From assembly GCF_030409805.1 (NCBI RefSeq), contig NZ_JAUFQP010000013.1:1308501-1372500 (forward strand): a DNA stretch of 64,000 nt, read 5' to 3'. This document shows, one piece after another, positions 1 to 8,771 of the stretch. Made by a program: the position numbers and the translations under genes. Origin of the DNA: Algibacter miyuki. Its GTDB lineage: Bacteria; Bacteroidota; Bacteroidia; Flavobacteriales; Flavobacteriaceae. A model generated the notes under the pieces. That model did not search any database. It was not told where the DNA came from and saw nothing but the letters and a program-made list of their open reading frames with translations. Positions within the stretch are counted from its first letter, which is position 1; the number at the start of each line of letters is the position of its first letter.

Positions 1-135
1 TACCTTAAATTTAAGAATTTATAGGGAGATTTGCTATAAATTTAACAGTTGTTTTGTGGGGGTTATATTAGGGTTTTAATTCGTTAAAACTGTTTAAATA
101 ACGTATCTTCGTAGCTTAACAAAAAAAATATATTC

Positions 136-948
136 ATGGAAAAATTCCCAAAAATAGCATTCCCATTCATCATTATTGGTGTCGTATTAGTTATCTTATT
201 ATCAAAATCTGCCGTTACCATTGGGCCGGGAGAAGGCGGTGTAATGTTTGAACGTTTAGGCGATGGTATTGATGTAGAAAGAACCTATGGCGAGGGGTTT
301 CATATTATTATGCCATGGAACAGCATGATTGTGCGTCGTGTGCGTCAGCAATCTATTTCAGATGAAATGAATGTGCTTTCTGTAAACGGATTAGAGGTTA
401 AAGTGAATGGAACTATTTGGTACGAGCCAGAATTTGCTAACCTTGGTAAATTAATTAAAACCAAAGGACAAGATTACGAAAGAGAACTTTTAGATCCTGC
501 CATTAACGCAGCGGCCAGAAGTGTTGTAGGACGTTATACGCCCGAACAATTATATTCTAGTAAAAGAGATGTTATTGAACAAGAAATTTTAGATGAAGTA
601 ACGAAGCTTTTAGAAGGCCAATTCTTAACCGTTAAACGTGTTTTAGTAGAAGATGTTAAGTTACCTGCAACAATTAAAGATGCCATTGAACGTAAATTGA
701 AGCAAGAGCAAGAGTCTTTAGAATATGAGTTTAGATTGGTTACTGCCGATAAAGAAGCTCAAAAACAAATTATTGAAGCAGAAGGAAAAGCAGAATCTAA
801 CCGTATTTTAAGTGCATCATTAACTGATAAAATTTTACAAGATAAAGGTATCGATGCAACTATTAAATTAGCCGAATCACCAAATAGTAAAGTGATTGTT
901 ATTGGTTCAGGCGATAGCGGTTTACCAATTATTTTAGGAGATCAATAA
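136..948 (+). CDS. SPFH/prohibitin-family membrane protein
   Basis: A 270-residue protein with one N-terminal membrane anchor (about residues 9-27). It is followed by an SPFH (band 7) domain starting at the TIGPGEGGVMFERLG segment, and a Lys/Glu-rich helical region around residues 190-230 (AEGKAESNRIL) typical of prohibitins. Prohibitins form ring-shaped membrane scaffolds that modulate membrane proteases. The length matches bacterial prohibitin-like proteins. It lies just upstream of the his leader but has its own stop and a gap of about 180 bp, so it is probably a separate transcript. The exact partner is not visible here. Confidence 0.85.
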   Translation: MEKFPKIAFPFIIIGVVLVILLSKSAVTIGPGEGGVMFERLGDGIDVERTYGEGFHIIMPWNSMIVRRVRQQSISDEMNVLSVNGLEVKVNGTIWYEPEFANLGKLIKTKGQDYERELLDPAINAAARSVVGRYTPEQLYSSKRDVIEQEILDEVTKLLEGQFLTVKRVLVEDVKLPATIKDAIERKLKQEQESLEYEFRLVTADKEAQKQIIEAEGKAESNRILSASLTDKILQDKGIDATIKLAESPNSKVIVIGSGDSGLPIILGDQ

Positions 949-1070
949 TTTGCTTTTAAAGATTTAGAGATTAAACTAATCAGTATTTTAAACCTTATTT
1001 TGAAGATTAATTAATCTTTTTTTAATAAAACTAAGGAAACTATAAATATTTAAAATTTAATTCTGAATAA

Positions 1071-1103
1071 TTTGGCGTTTTAAACATATATTTTGCATAT
1101 TTG
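1071..1103 (+). promoter_or_regulatory. Putative his operon promoter
   Basis: TTTG at 1071-1074 is followed after 21 bases by CATATTTG at 1096-1103, one mismatch from the Bacteroidota -7 consensus TAnnTTTG. The spacing fits the known 17-23 range. It would start transcription around 1110, just ahead of the leader peptide at 1127. Position relative to the leader is the main support. Confidence 0.45.
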
Positions 1104-1126
1104 TAACGTTATAAAAAACAAAAGAC

Positions 1127-1180
1127 ATGACTTTTATTCAAAACCATCATCATTTTCAAATTTGCTCTCAGGCGAAGTGA
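1127..1180 (+). CDS. his operon leader peptide
   Basis: A 17-codon ORF reading MTFIQNHHHFQICSQAK then TGA, with three consecutive His codons (CAT at 1145-1153). It sits directly upstream of a Rho-independent terminator and the first his gene. This is the classic layout of histidine attenuation: when charged tRNA-His is scarce the ribosome stalls at the His codons and the downstream terminator is prevented from forming. The peptide itself is not expected to have a function. The ORF is too short for ordinary gene callers. Confidence 0.88.
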   Translation: MTFIQNHHHFQICSQAK

Positions 1181-1210
1181 AAATGTATTGAATAAAATCA
1201 ACATATATTT

Positions 1211-1247
1211 AAACCCGTTTGAGCCAATCAAGCGGGTTTATTTTTTT
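1211..1247 (+). terminator. his attenuator terminator
   Basis: Arms AAACCCG (1211-1217) and CGGGTTT (1233-1239), extended inward by TTGA/TCAA, are followed by a T-rich run to 1247. It lies 30 bases after the leader stop and 40 bases before hisG. It is therefore a conditional terminator (attenuator) rather than the end of an operon. A nominal upstream TTG start for hisG at 1219 falls inside this hairpin and is not credible. Confidence 0.85.
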
Positions 1248-1287
1248 AAAACCAACGAGATTGTTTCAAACTCATAAAACAAATAAA

Positions 1288-2145
1288 ATGAGTAACTTAA
1301 GAATTGCAGTACAAAAATCAGGACGTTTAAACGAAGACTCAATGGCGCTTCTAAAAGATATCGGTATTTCTATCGATAACGGTAAAGACCAATTAAAAGC
1401 TTCGGCTAAAGGGTTTCCTGTAGAAGTGTTTTATTTAAGAAATGGAGACATTCCTCAATATTTAAAAGATGGCGTTGTAGATGCCGCTATTATTGGCGAG
1501 AATGTTTTAATTGAAAAAGGAGAAGGCATTAATGTAGTTGAAAAATTAGGTTTTTCTTCATGCCGTGTTTGTATTGCTGTGCCAAAGGACGCCGATTACA
1601 ATGGTGTTAAAGATTTAGATGGTACGCGCATTGCAACATCTTACCCAAATACAGTACAACAGTATTTAGAGAAAAATGGTATCACCGCAAACCTTCATAT
1701 TATTAACGGTTCTGTAGAGATTGCTCCAAATATTGGTTTAGCCGATGCTATTTGCGATATTGTTTCTAGTGGAAGTACATTGTTTAAAAACAATTTAAAA
1801 GAAGTTGAAACGATTTTAACTTCGGAAGCAGTACTTGCGGTTTCACCAGTTTTAAGTGAAGAAAAGCAAGCTATTTTAGATACCTTTCAATTTAGAATTC
1901 AATCGGTTTTAAAAGGAAGAAATTCTAAGTATGTGCTTTTAAATGCACCAAATGATAAATTAGACGCTATTATTTCATTATTACCAGGTATGAAAAGTCC
2001 AACGGTATTGCCATTAGCGCAAGAAGGATGGAGTTCTGTACACTCGGTAATCCCGAAAAATGATTTTTGGAAAATTATTGAAGGCCTAAAAGCAAATGGC
2101 GCACAAGGTATTTTAGTTTGTCCAATTGAAAAAATGGTACTATAA
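1288..2145 (+). CDS. hisG: ATP phosphoribosyltransferase HisG (long form)
   Basis: Catalyses the first step of histidine biosynthesis, ATP plus PRPP to phosphoribosyl-ATP. From the ATG at 1288 it is 285 residues, beginning MSNLRIAVQKSGRLNEDS. The catalytic part includes the PRPP-binding segment IVSSGSTLFKNNL. A C-terminal domain of about 75 residues (to GAQGILVCPIEKMVL) is the ACT-like regulatory domain of the long HisG form, so feedback inhibition by histidine and no need for HisZ are expected. The ATG start is preferred to a TTG 69 bases upstream, which lies in the attenuator. It is the first gene of the his operon. Confidence 0.97.
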   Translation: MSNLRIAVQKSGRLNEDSMALLKDIGISIDNGKDQLKASAKGFPVEVFYLRNGDIPQYLKDGVVDAAIIGENVLIEKGEGINVVEKLGFSSCRVCIAVPKDADYNGVKDLDGTRIATSYPNTVQQYLEKNGITANLHIINGSVEIAPNIGLADAICDIVSSGSTLFKNNLKEVETILTSEAVLAVSPVLSEEKQAILDTFQFRIQSVLKGRNSKYVLLNAPNDKLDAIISLLPGMKSPTVLPLAQEGWSSVHSVIPKNDFWKIIEGLKANGAQGILVCPIEKMVL

Positions 2146-2254
2146 TTTATTTGTTTTTCTATTTCCGAGAAGTCGGAAATCGCATTAATAAATTGAGATA
2201 GTGTCGTTTTAAAAGATTTTCGCTTTCGCGGAAATGAAGAAAAAGAGATTCAAA

Positions 2255-3538
2255 ATGCAAATAATAAATAACCCAAATAAAAGCGATTGGTCGGAAATTT
2301 TAAAACGCCCAACCCAAACGGTCAATGATATTGAAGGCACGGTAACAAGTGTTTTTCAAGATGTCATCGCTAGAGGAGACGCGGCTATAAAAGAATATAC
2401 TATTCGTTTTGATGGTGTAGATTTAGAGTCGAATATTGTGTCTGCAGAAGAGATTGAAGCGGCTGTAAAAACAGTTGCAGAACCACTTAAAAATGCTATA
2501 AAGAAAGCAAAACACAATATTGAAGCCTTTCATAAAGCTCAAAAAACAACTAAAGTTGAAGTAGAAACAACAAACGGTGTATCGTGCTGGCAAGAAAAAA
2601 GACCTATTGAAAAAGTAGGTTTGTATATTCCTGGAGGAACAGCGCCTTTATTCTCAACGGTTTTAATGTTGGCAGTTCCAGCACAAATTGCAGGTTGTAA
2701 AGAGATTGTTTTATGTTCTCCTCCAAATAAAAAAGGGGAGTTGGCGCCAGAAATTTTGTTTGCGGCAAATTTATGTGGTGTTACTAAAATCATAAAAGTT
2801 GGCGGCATTCAAGCTGTTGCTGGTTTAACATTTGGAACAGAAAGTATCCCTCAGGTTTATAAAATTTTCGGACCTGGAAATCAATTTGTAACCGTGGCTA
2901 AGCAATTAGCAACCAAACACGGCGTAGCTATAGATATGCCTGCGGGACCAAGTGAGTTATTGGTTGTTGCCGATAAGAGCGCAAATGCAGCTTATATTGC
3001 TTCAGATTTGTTAAGTCAAGCGGAGCATGGCACCGACAGTCAGGTTATTTTGGTTTCAACGTCAAAAGATATTATTGAAAAGGTTTCTAACGAAATTGAA
3101 AAACAATTAGAGGTGCTTCCGCGTAAAGCGATTGCAGAAAAAGCGATTGCTAATTCTAAGCTGATTTATGTTGAAAATCATGAAGTTGCCTTAGAAATGA
3201 TAAATGAGTACGGCCCAGAACATTTTATTATTTGTACTGAAGCTAACGACTTTTATGTGGATGGTATTCGCAATGCGGGTTCTGTTTTTATTGGTGATTA
3301 TACACCAGAAAGTGCAGGAGATTATGCTTCGGGAACCAACCATACTTTACCAACTAACGGATTTAGTAAAGCGTATTCGGGTGTGAATTTAGATAGCTTT
3401 TTAAAGCAAATGACGTTTCAAAAAATATCTAAAGAAGGACTTTTAAATATTGGTGAAACTATTGAGTTAATGGCAGAAGCGGAAGGTTTACAAGCTCATA
3501 AAAATGCGGTTTCTATCCGATTAAAAGATTTAAAATAG
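2255..3538 (+). CDS. hisD: Histidinol dehydrogenase HisD
   Basis: Performs the last two NAD-dependent oxidations, histidinol to histidine. About 427 residues from the ATG at 2255 (MQIINNPNKSDW). The diagnostic segments are all present: IPGGTAPLFSTVLM, KIFGPGNQFVTVAK, IDMPAGPSELLV, DLLSQAEHGTDSQ and the C-terminal NHTLPT. An in-frame ATG at 2234 would add MKKKRFK, but that part lies in repeat-like intergenic DNA (TTTTCGCTTTCGCGG), so the later start is favoured. Second gene of the his operon. Confidence 0.96.
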   Translation: MQIINNPNKSDWSEILKRPTQTVNDIEGTVTSVFQDVIARGDAAIKEYTIRFDGVDLESNIVSAEEIEAAVKTVAEPLKNAIKKAKHNIEAFHKAQKTTKVEVETTNGVSCWQEKRPIEKVGLYIPGGTAPLFSTVLMLAVPAQIAGCKEIVLCSPPNKKGELAPEILFAANLCGVTKIIKVGGIQAVAGLTFGTESIPQVYKIFGPGNQFVTVAKQLATKHGVAIDMPAGPSELLVVADKSANAAYIASDLLSQAEHGTDSQVILVSTSKDIIEKVSNEIEKQLEVLPRKAIAEKAIANSKLIYVENHEVALEMINEYGPEHFIICTEANDFYVDGIRNAGSVFIGDYTPESAGDYASGTNHTLPTNGFSKAYSGVNLDSFLKQMTFQKISKEGLLNIGETIELMAEAEGLQAHKNAVSIRLKDLK

Positions 3539-3547
3539 GCAGGTCGT

Positions 3548-3572
3548 AAAACTTGTTTCAGTAAAACATAAA
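3548..3572. repeat. Fragment of short palindromic intergenic repeat
   Basis: The hisD-hisC gap contains ACTTGTTTCAGTAAAACATAA. This resembles the TTCAGTAAC(T/C)TATAAAA tail seen in the hisC-hisB and hisF-hisI gaps, suggesting a decayed copy of the same small repeat. Confidence 0.35.
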
Positions 3573-3609
3573 TAATTAGACGCTGTGATAAATGCAGTGT
3601 AGCAGAATA

Positions 3610-4653
3610 ATGAACATTCAAAATTTAATAAGGCCAACCATAAAAGCATTAAAGCCGTACTCGTCTGCAAGAGATGAGTTTCAGGGCAACAGTGATGCTA
3701 TGGTGTTTTTAGATGCTAACGAAAACCCGTATAATAACGGTGTAAATCGTTATCCAGATCCGCAACAAAAAGGGGTGAAAGCCATTTTATCAGAAATTAA
3801 AGGGGTTTCAGCAAAACATATTCTTTTAGGAAATGGAAGTGATGAAGTACTCGATTTAATTTTTAGAGCCTTTTGTGAACCACATCAAGATAACGTGATT
3901 TCTTTACCGCCAACTTATGGTATGTATGAGGTTTTAGCGAATTTGAATGCTGTTGAAATTCGTAAAGTTAATTTATCGGAAACCTTTCAACCTAAAGTTG
4001 AAGCCATTTTGGAAGCGAGCGATACGAATAGTAAAGTGTTGTTTTTATGTTCACCAAATAACCCAACAGGGAATAGCTTTTCAACGGAGTCTGTAGAAAA
4101 ATTATTGAAAGCATTTAAAGGTTTAGTGGTTATTGATGAAGCGTATATCGATTTTTCAACTGAAAAAAGTTGGTTAACACGTTTAGAAGAGTTTCCTAAT
4201 TTAGTTATTACTCAAACGCTTTCAAAAGCTTACGGTATGGCTGGAATTAGACTGGGAATTTGTTATGCTTCTGAAGATATAATTGCTGTTTTAAACACCA
4301 TTAAGCCGCCATATAATGTTAATGAATTAAGTCAGCAGAAGGCAATTGAATTATTGACAGACAGTAACTTAGCTAAAAATCAAATTAATAGTATTCTTGA
4401 GGAACGAACAGCGCTAGGTTTAGAGTTAGAGAAGGTTTCTTTTGTTTCAAAAATATATCCATCTGATGCTAATTTTATTTTAGCAAAAGTGGATGATGCT
4501 ACAAAACGCTATAATCAATTGGTAGAAAAAGGGGTGGTTGTTAGAAATAGGACCACGCAGTTTGGTTGCGAAGAATGTTTGAGATTTACCGTTGGAACGA
4601 AGGAGGAAAATCAGGAATTAATAAAAAATCTTTTATTAATTTCGAAATCCTGA
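3610..4653 (+). CDS. hisC: Histidinol-phosphate aminotransferase HisC
   Basis: A PLP-dependent class II aminotransferase converting imidazole-acetol phosphate and glutamate to histidinol phosphate. From the ATG at 3610 (MNIQNLIRP) it is 347 residues. Visible motifs are DANENPYNN near the N terminus, LLGNGSDEVLDL, the CSPNNPTGN loop, VVIDEAYIDFS, and TLSKAYGMAGIRLG, whose lysine (about residue 206) should form the Schiff base with PLP. An upstream in-frame ATG at 3592 would add MQCSRI and is less likely. Confidence 0.96.
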   Translation: MNIQNLIRPTIKALKPYSSARDEFQGNSDAMVFLDANENPYNNGVNRYPDPQQKGVKAILSEIKGVSAKHILLGNGSDEVLDLIFRAFCEPHQDNVISLPPTYGMYEVLANLNAVEIRKVNLSETFQPKVEAILEASDTNSKVLFLCSPNNPTGNSFSTESVEKLLKAFKGLVVIDEAYIDFSTEKSWLTRLEEFPNLVITQTLSKAYGMAGIRLGICYASEDIIAVLNTIKPPYNVNELSQQKAIELLTDSNLAKNQINSILEERTALGLELEKVSFVSKIYPSDANFILAKVDDATKRYNQLVEKGVVVRNRTTQFGCEECLRFTVGTKEENQELIKNLLLISKS

Positions 4654-4717
4654 ACTCGTTTCAGTAACTTATAAAAGTATCATGATTAATTAAAAGACCC
4701 TGAAATAAATTCAGGGT
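4649..4717. repeat. Two copies of a short palindromic intergenic repeat
   Basis: The hisC-hisB gap holds CTGAA-CTCGT-TTCAG followed by TAACTTATAAAA (about 4650-4676), then a second hairpin, ACCCTGAA (4697-4704) with TTCAGGGT (4710-4717). The first matches the element in the hisF-hisI gap. Neither has a terminator T-run, so they should not end the operon transcript. They may act on mRNA processing or be neutral repeats. Confidence 0.5.
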
Positions 4718-4730
4718 TATAACAAGTTAT

Positions 4731-5864
4731 ATGAAAAAAGTATTATTTATAGATCGTGATGGCACTTTAATTAAGGAGCCAGCAGACGAACAAGTAGATT
4801 CATTTGAAAAACTGGTTTTTTATCCGAAAGTATTTCAATTTTTAGGTAAAATTTGTAAAGAATTAGATTTCGAAGTTATCATGGTAACCAACCAAGATGG
4901 TTTGGGAACACCCGATAATCCTTCTGAAAAATTCTGGCCAATTCACAATTTTGTATTAAGTACATTCAAAAATGAAGGCATCGATTTTAAAGAAGTTTAT
5001 ATCGATGAAACTTACGCTAAAGATAATGCACCAACAAGAAAGCCAAACACCGGATTATTAACCAAATTCTTTTCCGATGATTACGATTTAGAAAATTCAT
5101 TTGTAATTGGGGATCGCTTAACGGATATAGAGTTGGCTAAAAATCTTGGCTCTAAAGGCATTTTTATTAATGATGAAACGCATTTAGGAACCGATGAAAT
5201 TACGGTGAAGCGTGACGCGCTAGATCCTTATATTGCTTTGGAAAGTAACGATTGGGAAGCTATTTATAATTTTTTAAAATTAGAAGATCGCGTTCAAGAA
5301 ATTACGAGAAACACCAACGAAACTAAAATTTACATCAAACTAAATTTAGATGGTACTGGTAAAAATGATATTGATACTGGTTTATCGTTTTTCGATCATA
5401 TGTTAGATCAAATTGGACGTCATGGCGCTATGGATTTAACAGTGAAAGTAGATGGCGATTTAAATGTTGATGAACACCATACTATCGAAGATACCATGAT
5501 TGCTTTAGGGGAGTTATTCAATAAAGCTTTAGGTAATAAATTAGGTATTGAGCGTTACGGATTCTGTTTACCAATGGATGATTGTTTAGCGCAAGTTGCT
5601 GTGGATTTTGGTGGTAGAAATTGGTTAGAATGGGATGCAGAATTTAAACGTGAAAAAATTGGTGATATGCCAACTGAAATGTTTTTCCACTTGTTTAAAT
5701 CGTTTACCGATGGTGCAAAATGTAATTTAAATGTTAAGGCCGAAGGCGTAAACGAACATCATAAAATTGAAGGTATTTTTAAAGCCTTTGCTAAAGCAAT
5801 GAAAATGGCGGTTAAACGCGATTCCAACAAAATGTTTTTGCCGAGTACGAAAGGGATGTTATAG
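4731..5864 (+). CDS. hisB: Bifunctional histidinol-phosphatase / imidazoleglycerol-phosphate dehydratase HisB
   Basis: A 377-residue fusion covering two pathway steps. The N-terminal half is a HAD phosphatase: the nucleophile motif [10 protein letters not shown] is near residue 8, with VTNQDGLG and [16 protein letters not shown] as later HAD motifs. The C-terminal half, from about residue 190, is the dehydratase with its paired metal-binding motifs DEHHTIEDT and [16 protein letters not shown]. This fused arrangement is known from enterobacteria and is common in Bacteroidota. Fourth gene of the operon. Confidence 0.97.
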   Translation: MKKVLFIDRDGTLIKEPADEQVDSFEKLVFYPKVFQFLGKICKELDFEVIMVTNQDGLGTPDNPSEKFWPIHNFVLSTFKNEGIDFKEVYIDETYAKDNAPTRKPNTGLLTKFFSDDYDLENSFVIGDRLTDIELAKNLGSKGIFINDETHLGTDEITVKRDALDPYIALESNDWEAIYNFLKLEDRVQEITRNTNETKIYIKLNLDGTGKNDIDTGLSFFDHMLDQIGRHGAMDLTVKVDGDLNVDEHHTIEDTMIALGELFNKALGNKLGIERYGFCLPMDDCLAQVAVDFGGRNWLEWDAEFKREKIGDMPTEMFFHLFKSFTDGAKCNLNVKAEGVNEHHKIEGIFKAFAKAMKMAVKRDSNKMFLPSTKGML

Positions 5865-5939
5865 AATGGTTTTTTGGTTTTTAGTGGATGGTTATTAGTG
5901 TAATCATGCGATAAAGAATCAAAAACGAACAACAAAAAA

Positions 5940-6521
5940 ATGAAATTAGTTATAATAAATTACGGAGCTGGAAATATAAAAAGCATACAATTTGCTTTTA
6001 AACGCTTAGGTGTTGATGCTATTTTATCGAACAATCCCGAAGAAATTTTGGCAGCCGATAAAATTATTTTTCCTGGTGTTGGAGAAGCGAGTTCTGCCAT
6101 GAAAATGCTTGAAGAAAGTGGTTTAGCCGATTTAATTCCTACTTTAAAACAACCTGTTTTAGGCATTTGTTTGGGTATGCAACTCATGTGTAAAACTACG
6201 GAAGAGGGTAATACCAAAGGCTTAGGCATTTTTCAAACCGATGTAAAACGTTTTGATCATTCTGTAAAAGTACCACACATGGGTTGGAACGTGATTAAAG
6301 ATTTAAAATCCGATTTATTTAAGGGTCTTAAAGACAACGAATACATGTATTTGGTGCATAGTTATTATGCTGAGCATTGTAATGAAACTATTGCAAAAAC
6401 CGATTATGGCTTAAATTATGCATCGGCTTTACAACACAATAATTTCTATGGTGTACAATTTCACCCAGAAAAAAGTGGAACCGAAGGCGCTAAAATTTTA
6501 CAAAACTTTTTGGATCTTTAG
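5940..6521 (+). CDS. hisH: Imidazole glycerol phosphate synthase, glutaminase subunit HisH
   Basis: A class I glutamine amidotransferase that feeds ammonia to HisF. 193 residues, the usual HisH length. The nucleophile elbow LGICLGMQLM contains the catalytic Cys, and the C-terminal VQFHPEKSG contains the catalytic His and Glu. PHMGWN is the conserved segment at the HisF interface. It is followed 54 bases later by hisA in the same operon. Confidence 0.97.
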   Translation: MKLVIINYGAGNIKSIQFAFKRLGVDAILSNNPEEILAADKIIFPGVGEASSAMKMLEESGLADLIPTLKQPVLGICLGMQLMCKTTEEGNTKGLGIFQTDVKRFDHSVKVPHMGWNVIKDLKSDLFKGLKDNEYMYLVHSYYAEHCNETIAKTDYGLNYASALQHNNFYGVQFHPEKSGTEGAKILQNFLDL

Positions 6522-6575
6522 TTTCATTCATTATAATAGAACAATACAAAAACTATTAACGAGTAACCAATAACG

Positions 6576-7304
6576 ATGAGAATAATACCTGCAATAGACA
6601 TTATAGACGGCAAATGTGTACGACTTTCAAAAGGTGATTACAACACAAAAAAAATATATAATGAGCATCCTTTAGAAATCGCTAAACAGTTTGAAGCTCA
6701 TGGTATTGAGTTTTTACATTTAGTAGATTTAGATGGCGCTAAGGCTAGCCATATTGTAAATCATAAAGTTTTAGAAGAAATAGCTTCTAAAACGAGTTTG
6801 AAAATTGATTTTGGTGGTGGTTTAAAAACAGATGACGATTTACGAATCGCCTTCGAATCTGGTGCTGGACAAATTACTGGTGGTAGTATTGCGGTAAAAC
6901 AACCTGATGTTTTTAAAAATTGGTTATCCAAATTTGGTTCAGATAAAATCATTTTAGGAGCAGATGCCAATAACGAAAAGATTGCTATTAGTGGTTGGTT
7001 GGAAGAATCTGATGAAGATTTAATTCCCTTTGTTCAAAATTATCAAAAAGACGGTGTGCAGTATGTTATTTGTACAGATATAGCTAAAGATGGGATGTTA
7101 GAAGGTCCTTCTTTCGACTTGTATGAAAAAATGTTAGCACAGCTTCCAAATATAAAATTAATTGCAAGTGGAGGTATTTCAACGTTTGATGAATTACCAA
7201 AATTAGCCGAATTAGGCTGCGAAGGCACCATAATCGGGAAAGCCATTTACGAGAATAAAATAAGCTTAAAACAATTAGAGGATTTCATTTTAAATAAATC
7301 CTAA
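6576..7304 (+). CDS. hisA: ProFAR isomerase HisA
   Basis: A (beta/alpha)8 barrel isomerase that opens the ribose ring of ProFAR to PRFAR. 242 residues. It shows the conserved start [16 protein letters not shown] (catalytic Asp in AIDI), the phosphate-binding DFGGGLKT and the second-half [14 protein letters not shown], ending with LIASGGIST. It lies between hisH and hisF, as usual for Bacteroidota his operons. Confidence 0.97.
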   Translation: MRIIPAIDIIDGKCVRLSKGDYNTKKIYNEHPLEIAKQFEAHGIEFLHLVDLDGAKASHIVNHKVLEEIASKTSLKIDFGGGLKTDDDLRIAFESGAGQITGGSIAVKQPDVFKNWLSKFGSDKIILGADANNEKIAISGWLEESDEDLIPFVQNYQKDGVQYVICTDIAKDGMLEGPSFDLYEKMLAQLPNIKLIASGGISTFDELPKLAELGCEGTIIGKAIYENKISLKQLEDFILNKS

Positions 7305-7369
7305 TCCGTTTTTAGAAGGTTAGTTGCTGATTAACAGCAATCAACTAAAAACCAACAACATTAAAAATA

Positions 7370-8125
7370 ATGCTTACAAAAAGAATAATTCCTTGCTTAG
7401 ATATTAAAAACGGTCGTACTGTAAAAGGTGTGAATTTCGTTGATTTACGTGATGCAGGAGACCCCGTGGAACTAGCGAAACAATATGCCGATGTTGGTGC
7501 AGACGAACTTGTTTTTCTGGATATTTCGGCGACTTTAGAAGGTCGTGGTACCACGTTGGATATGGTTTTGCGTGTTGCAGAACAAGTTAATATTCCGTTT
7601 ACAGTAGGTGGTGGAATTTCTTCTGTAGAGCATGTAGACGAACTTTTGCATTGTGGTGCAGATAAGGTATCTATAAACTCATCGGCAGTAAAACGTCCTG
7701 AATTAGTAAACGAGTTATCAAATAAATTCGGAAGTCAGTGTGTGGTTGTCGCTATCGATGCTAAACAAGTGGACGGACAATGGAAAGTACATTTAGCTGG
7801 TGGAAGTATTCCAACAGATATTGATTTATTCGAATGGGCAAAAGAGGTTGAAACTCGTGGTGCAGGTGAAATTTTATTTACATCAATGAATCATGATGGT
7901 ACAAAAAACGGTTTTGCTAATGAAGCTTTAGCGAAATTATCAGAAAGCTTGAATATTCCAATAATAGCATCGGGAGGTGCGGGTAATGTTCAACATTTTA
8001 TTGATACCTTTGAAATCGGAAAATCGGATGCAGCTTTGGCTGCTAGTGTTTTTCACTTTGGTGAAATTCCAATTCCTGAATTAAAAAAAGAATTAAAAGC
8101 AAATAATATCGAAGTACGACTTTAG
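7370..8125 (+). CDS. hisF: Imidazole glycerol phosphate synthase, cyclase subunit HisF
   Basis: A 251-residue TIM barrel that closes the imidazole ring using ammonia from HisH, yielding imidazole glycerol phosphate and AICAR. Conserved segments are [53 protein letters not shown] (catalytic Asp) and IIASGGAGN. Start is the ATG at 7370. Confidence 0.97.
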   Translation: MLTKRIIPCLDIKNGRTVKGVNFVDLRDAGDPVELAKQYADVGADELVFLDISATLEGRGTTLDMVLRVAEQVNIPFTVGGGISSVEHVDELLHCGADKVSINSSAVKRPELVNELSNKFGSQCVVVAIDAKQVDGQWKVHLAGGSIPTDIDLFEWAKEVETRGAGEILFTSMNHDGTKNGFANEALAKLSESLNIPIIASGGAGNVQHFIDTFEIGKSDAALAASVFHFGEIPIPELKKELKANNIEVRL

Positions 8126-8127
8126 TC

Positions 8128-8160
8128 GTCATACTGAATCTAATTCAGTAACCTATAAAA
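8128..8160. repeat. Short palindromic intergenic repeat in hisF-hisI gap
   Basis: CTGAA-TCTAA-TTCAG followed by TAACCTATAAAA (to 8160) closely matches the element at 4650-4676 in the hisC-hisB gap. From memory, similar small hairpins preceded by GTCAT are common between genes in Flavobacteriaceae. There is no T-run, so it is not a terminator. Confidence 0.5.
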
Positions 8161-8167
8161 ATTTATT

Positions 8168-8761
8168 ATGATTATTAAATACGACAGTAACGGACTAGTG
8201 CCTGCAATTATTCAAGATGCAACAACAAAAAATGTTTTGATGTTGGGGTATATGAATGCTGAATCTTACGAAAAAACTTTAGAAACTAAGACAGTTACTT
8301 TTTTTAGCAGAAGTAAGCAACGTCTTTGGACTAAAGGTGAAGAAAGTGGTAACTTTTTAAATGTAGTCGATATTAAAAACGATTGTGATAACGATTCTCT
8401 TTTAATACAAGTAAATCCTGTTGGTCCAACCTGCCATACCGGAACTGATACGTGTTGGAAAGAAGAAAACAAATCTAATTACGGATTCTTTTCAACGTTA
8501 GAAGATGTTATAACCGAACGTGTTGCTAATAAGGATACTCAAAAATCTTATGTAGCGAGTTTGTTTGCAAAAGGCATTAATAAAGTGGCTCAAAAAGTAG
8601 GCGAGGAGGCTGTAGAAACGGTTATTGAGGCAATGGATAATAACGATGAGTTGTTTTTATACGAATCTGCAGATTTAATGTTTCATTACCTGATGTTGCT
8701 TCAAGCTAAAGGCTTCACGTTAAAAGATATTGAAAAGGAATTAGTAGGCAGACACAAGTAA
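8168..8761 (+). CDS. hisI: Bifunctional phosphoribosyl-AMP cyclohydrolase / phosphoribosyl-ATP pyrophosphatase HisIE
   Basis: Carries out steps 2 and 3 of histidine synthesis in one chain of 197 residues. The first ~105 residues are HisI (MLGYMNAESYEKTL, SRSKQRLWTKGEESGN, and zinc-binding Cys/His in VGPTCHTGTDTCW). The remainder is HisE (LAKG-type helix KINKVAQKVGEEAVETVIEA). Last gene of the his operon. The TruA-like gene starts only 10 bases after its stop and may be co-transcribed. Confidence 0.96.
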   Translation: MIIKYDSNGLVPAIIQDATTKNVLMLGYMNAESYEKTLETKTVTFFSRSKQRLWTKGEESGNFLNVVDIKNDCDNDSLLIQVNPVGPTCHTGTDTCWKEENKSNYGFFSTLEDVITERVANKDTQKSYVASLFAKGINKVAQKVGEEAVETVIEAMDNNDELFLYESADLMFHYLMLLQAKGFTLKDIEKELVGRHK

Positions 8762-8771
8762 ACCGTTCCTT

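Noticed and set aside
1219..1287. Upstream TTG start extending hisG by 23 residues.
   Set aside because: It lies inside the attenuator hairpin and the added residues are not part of HisG; ATG 1288 begins the conserved N terminus.
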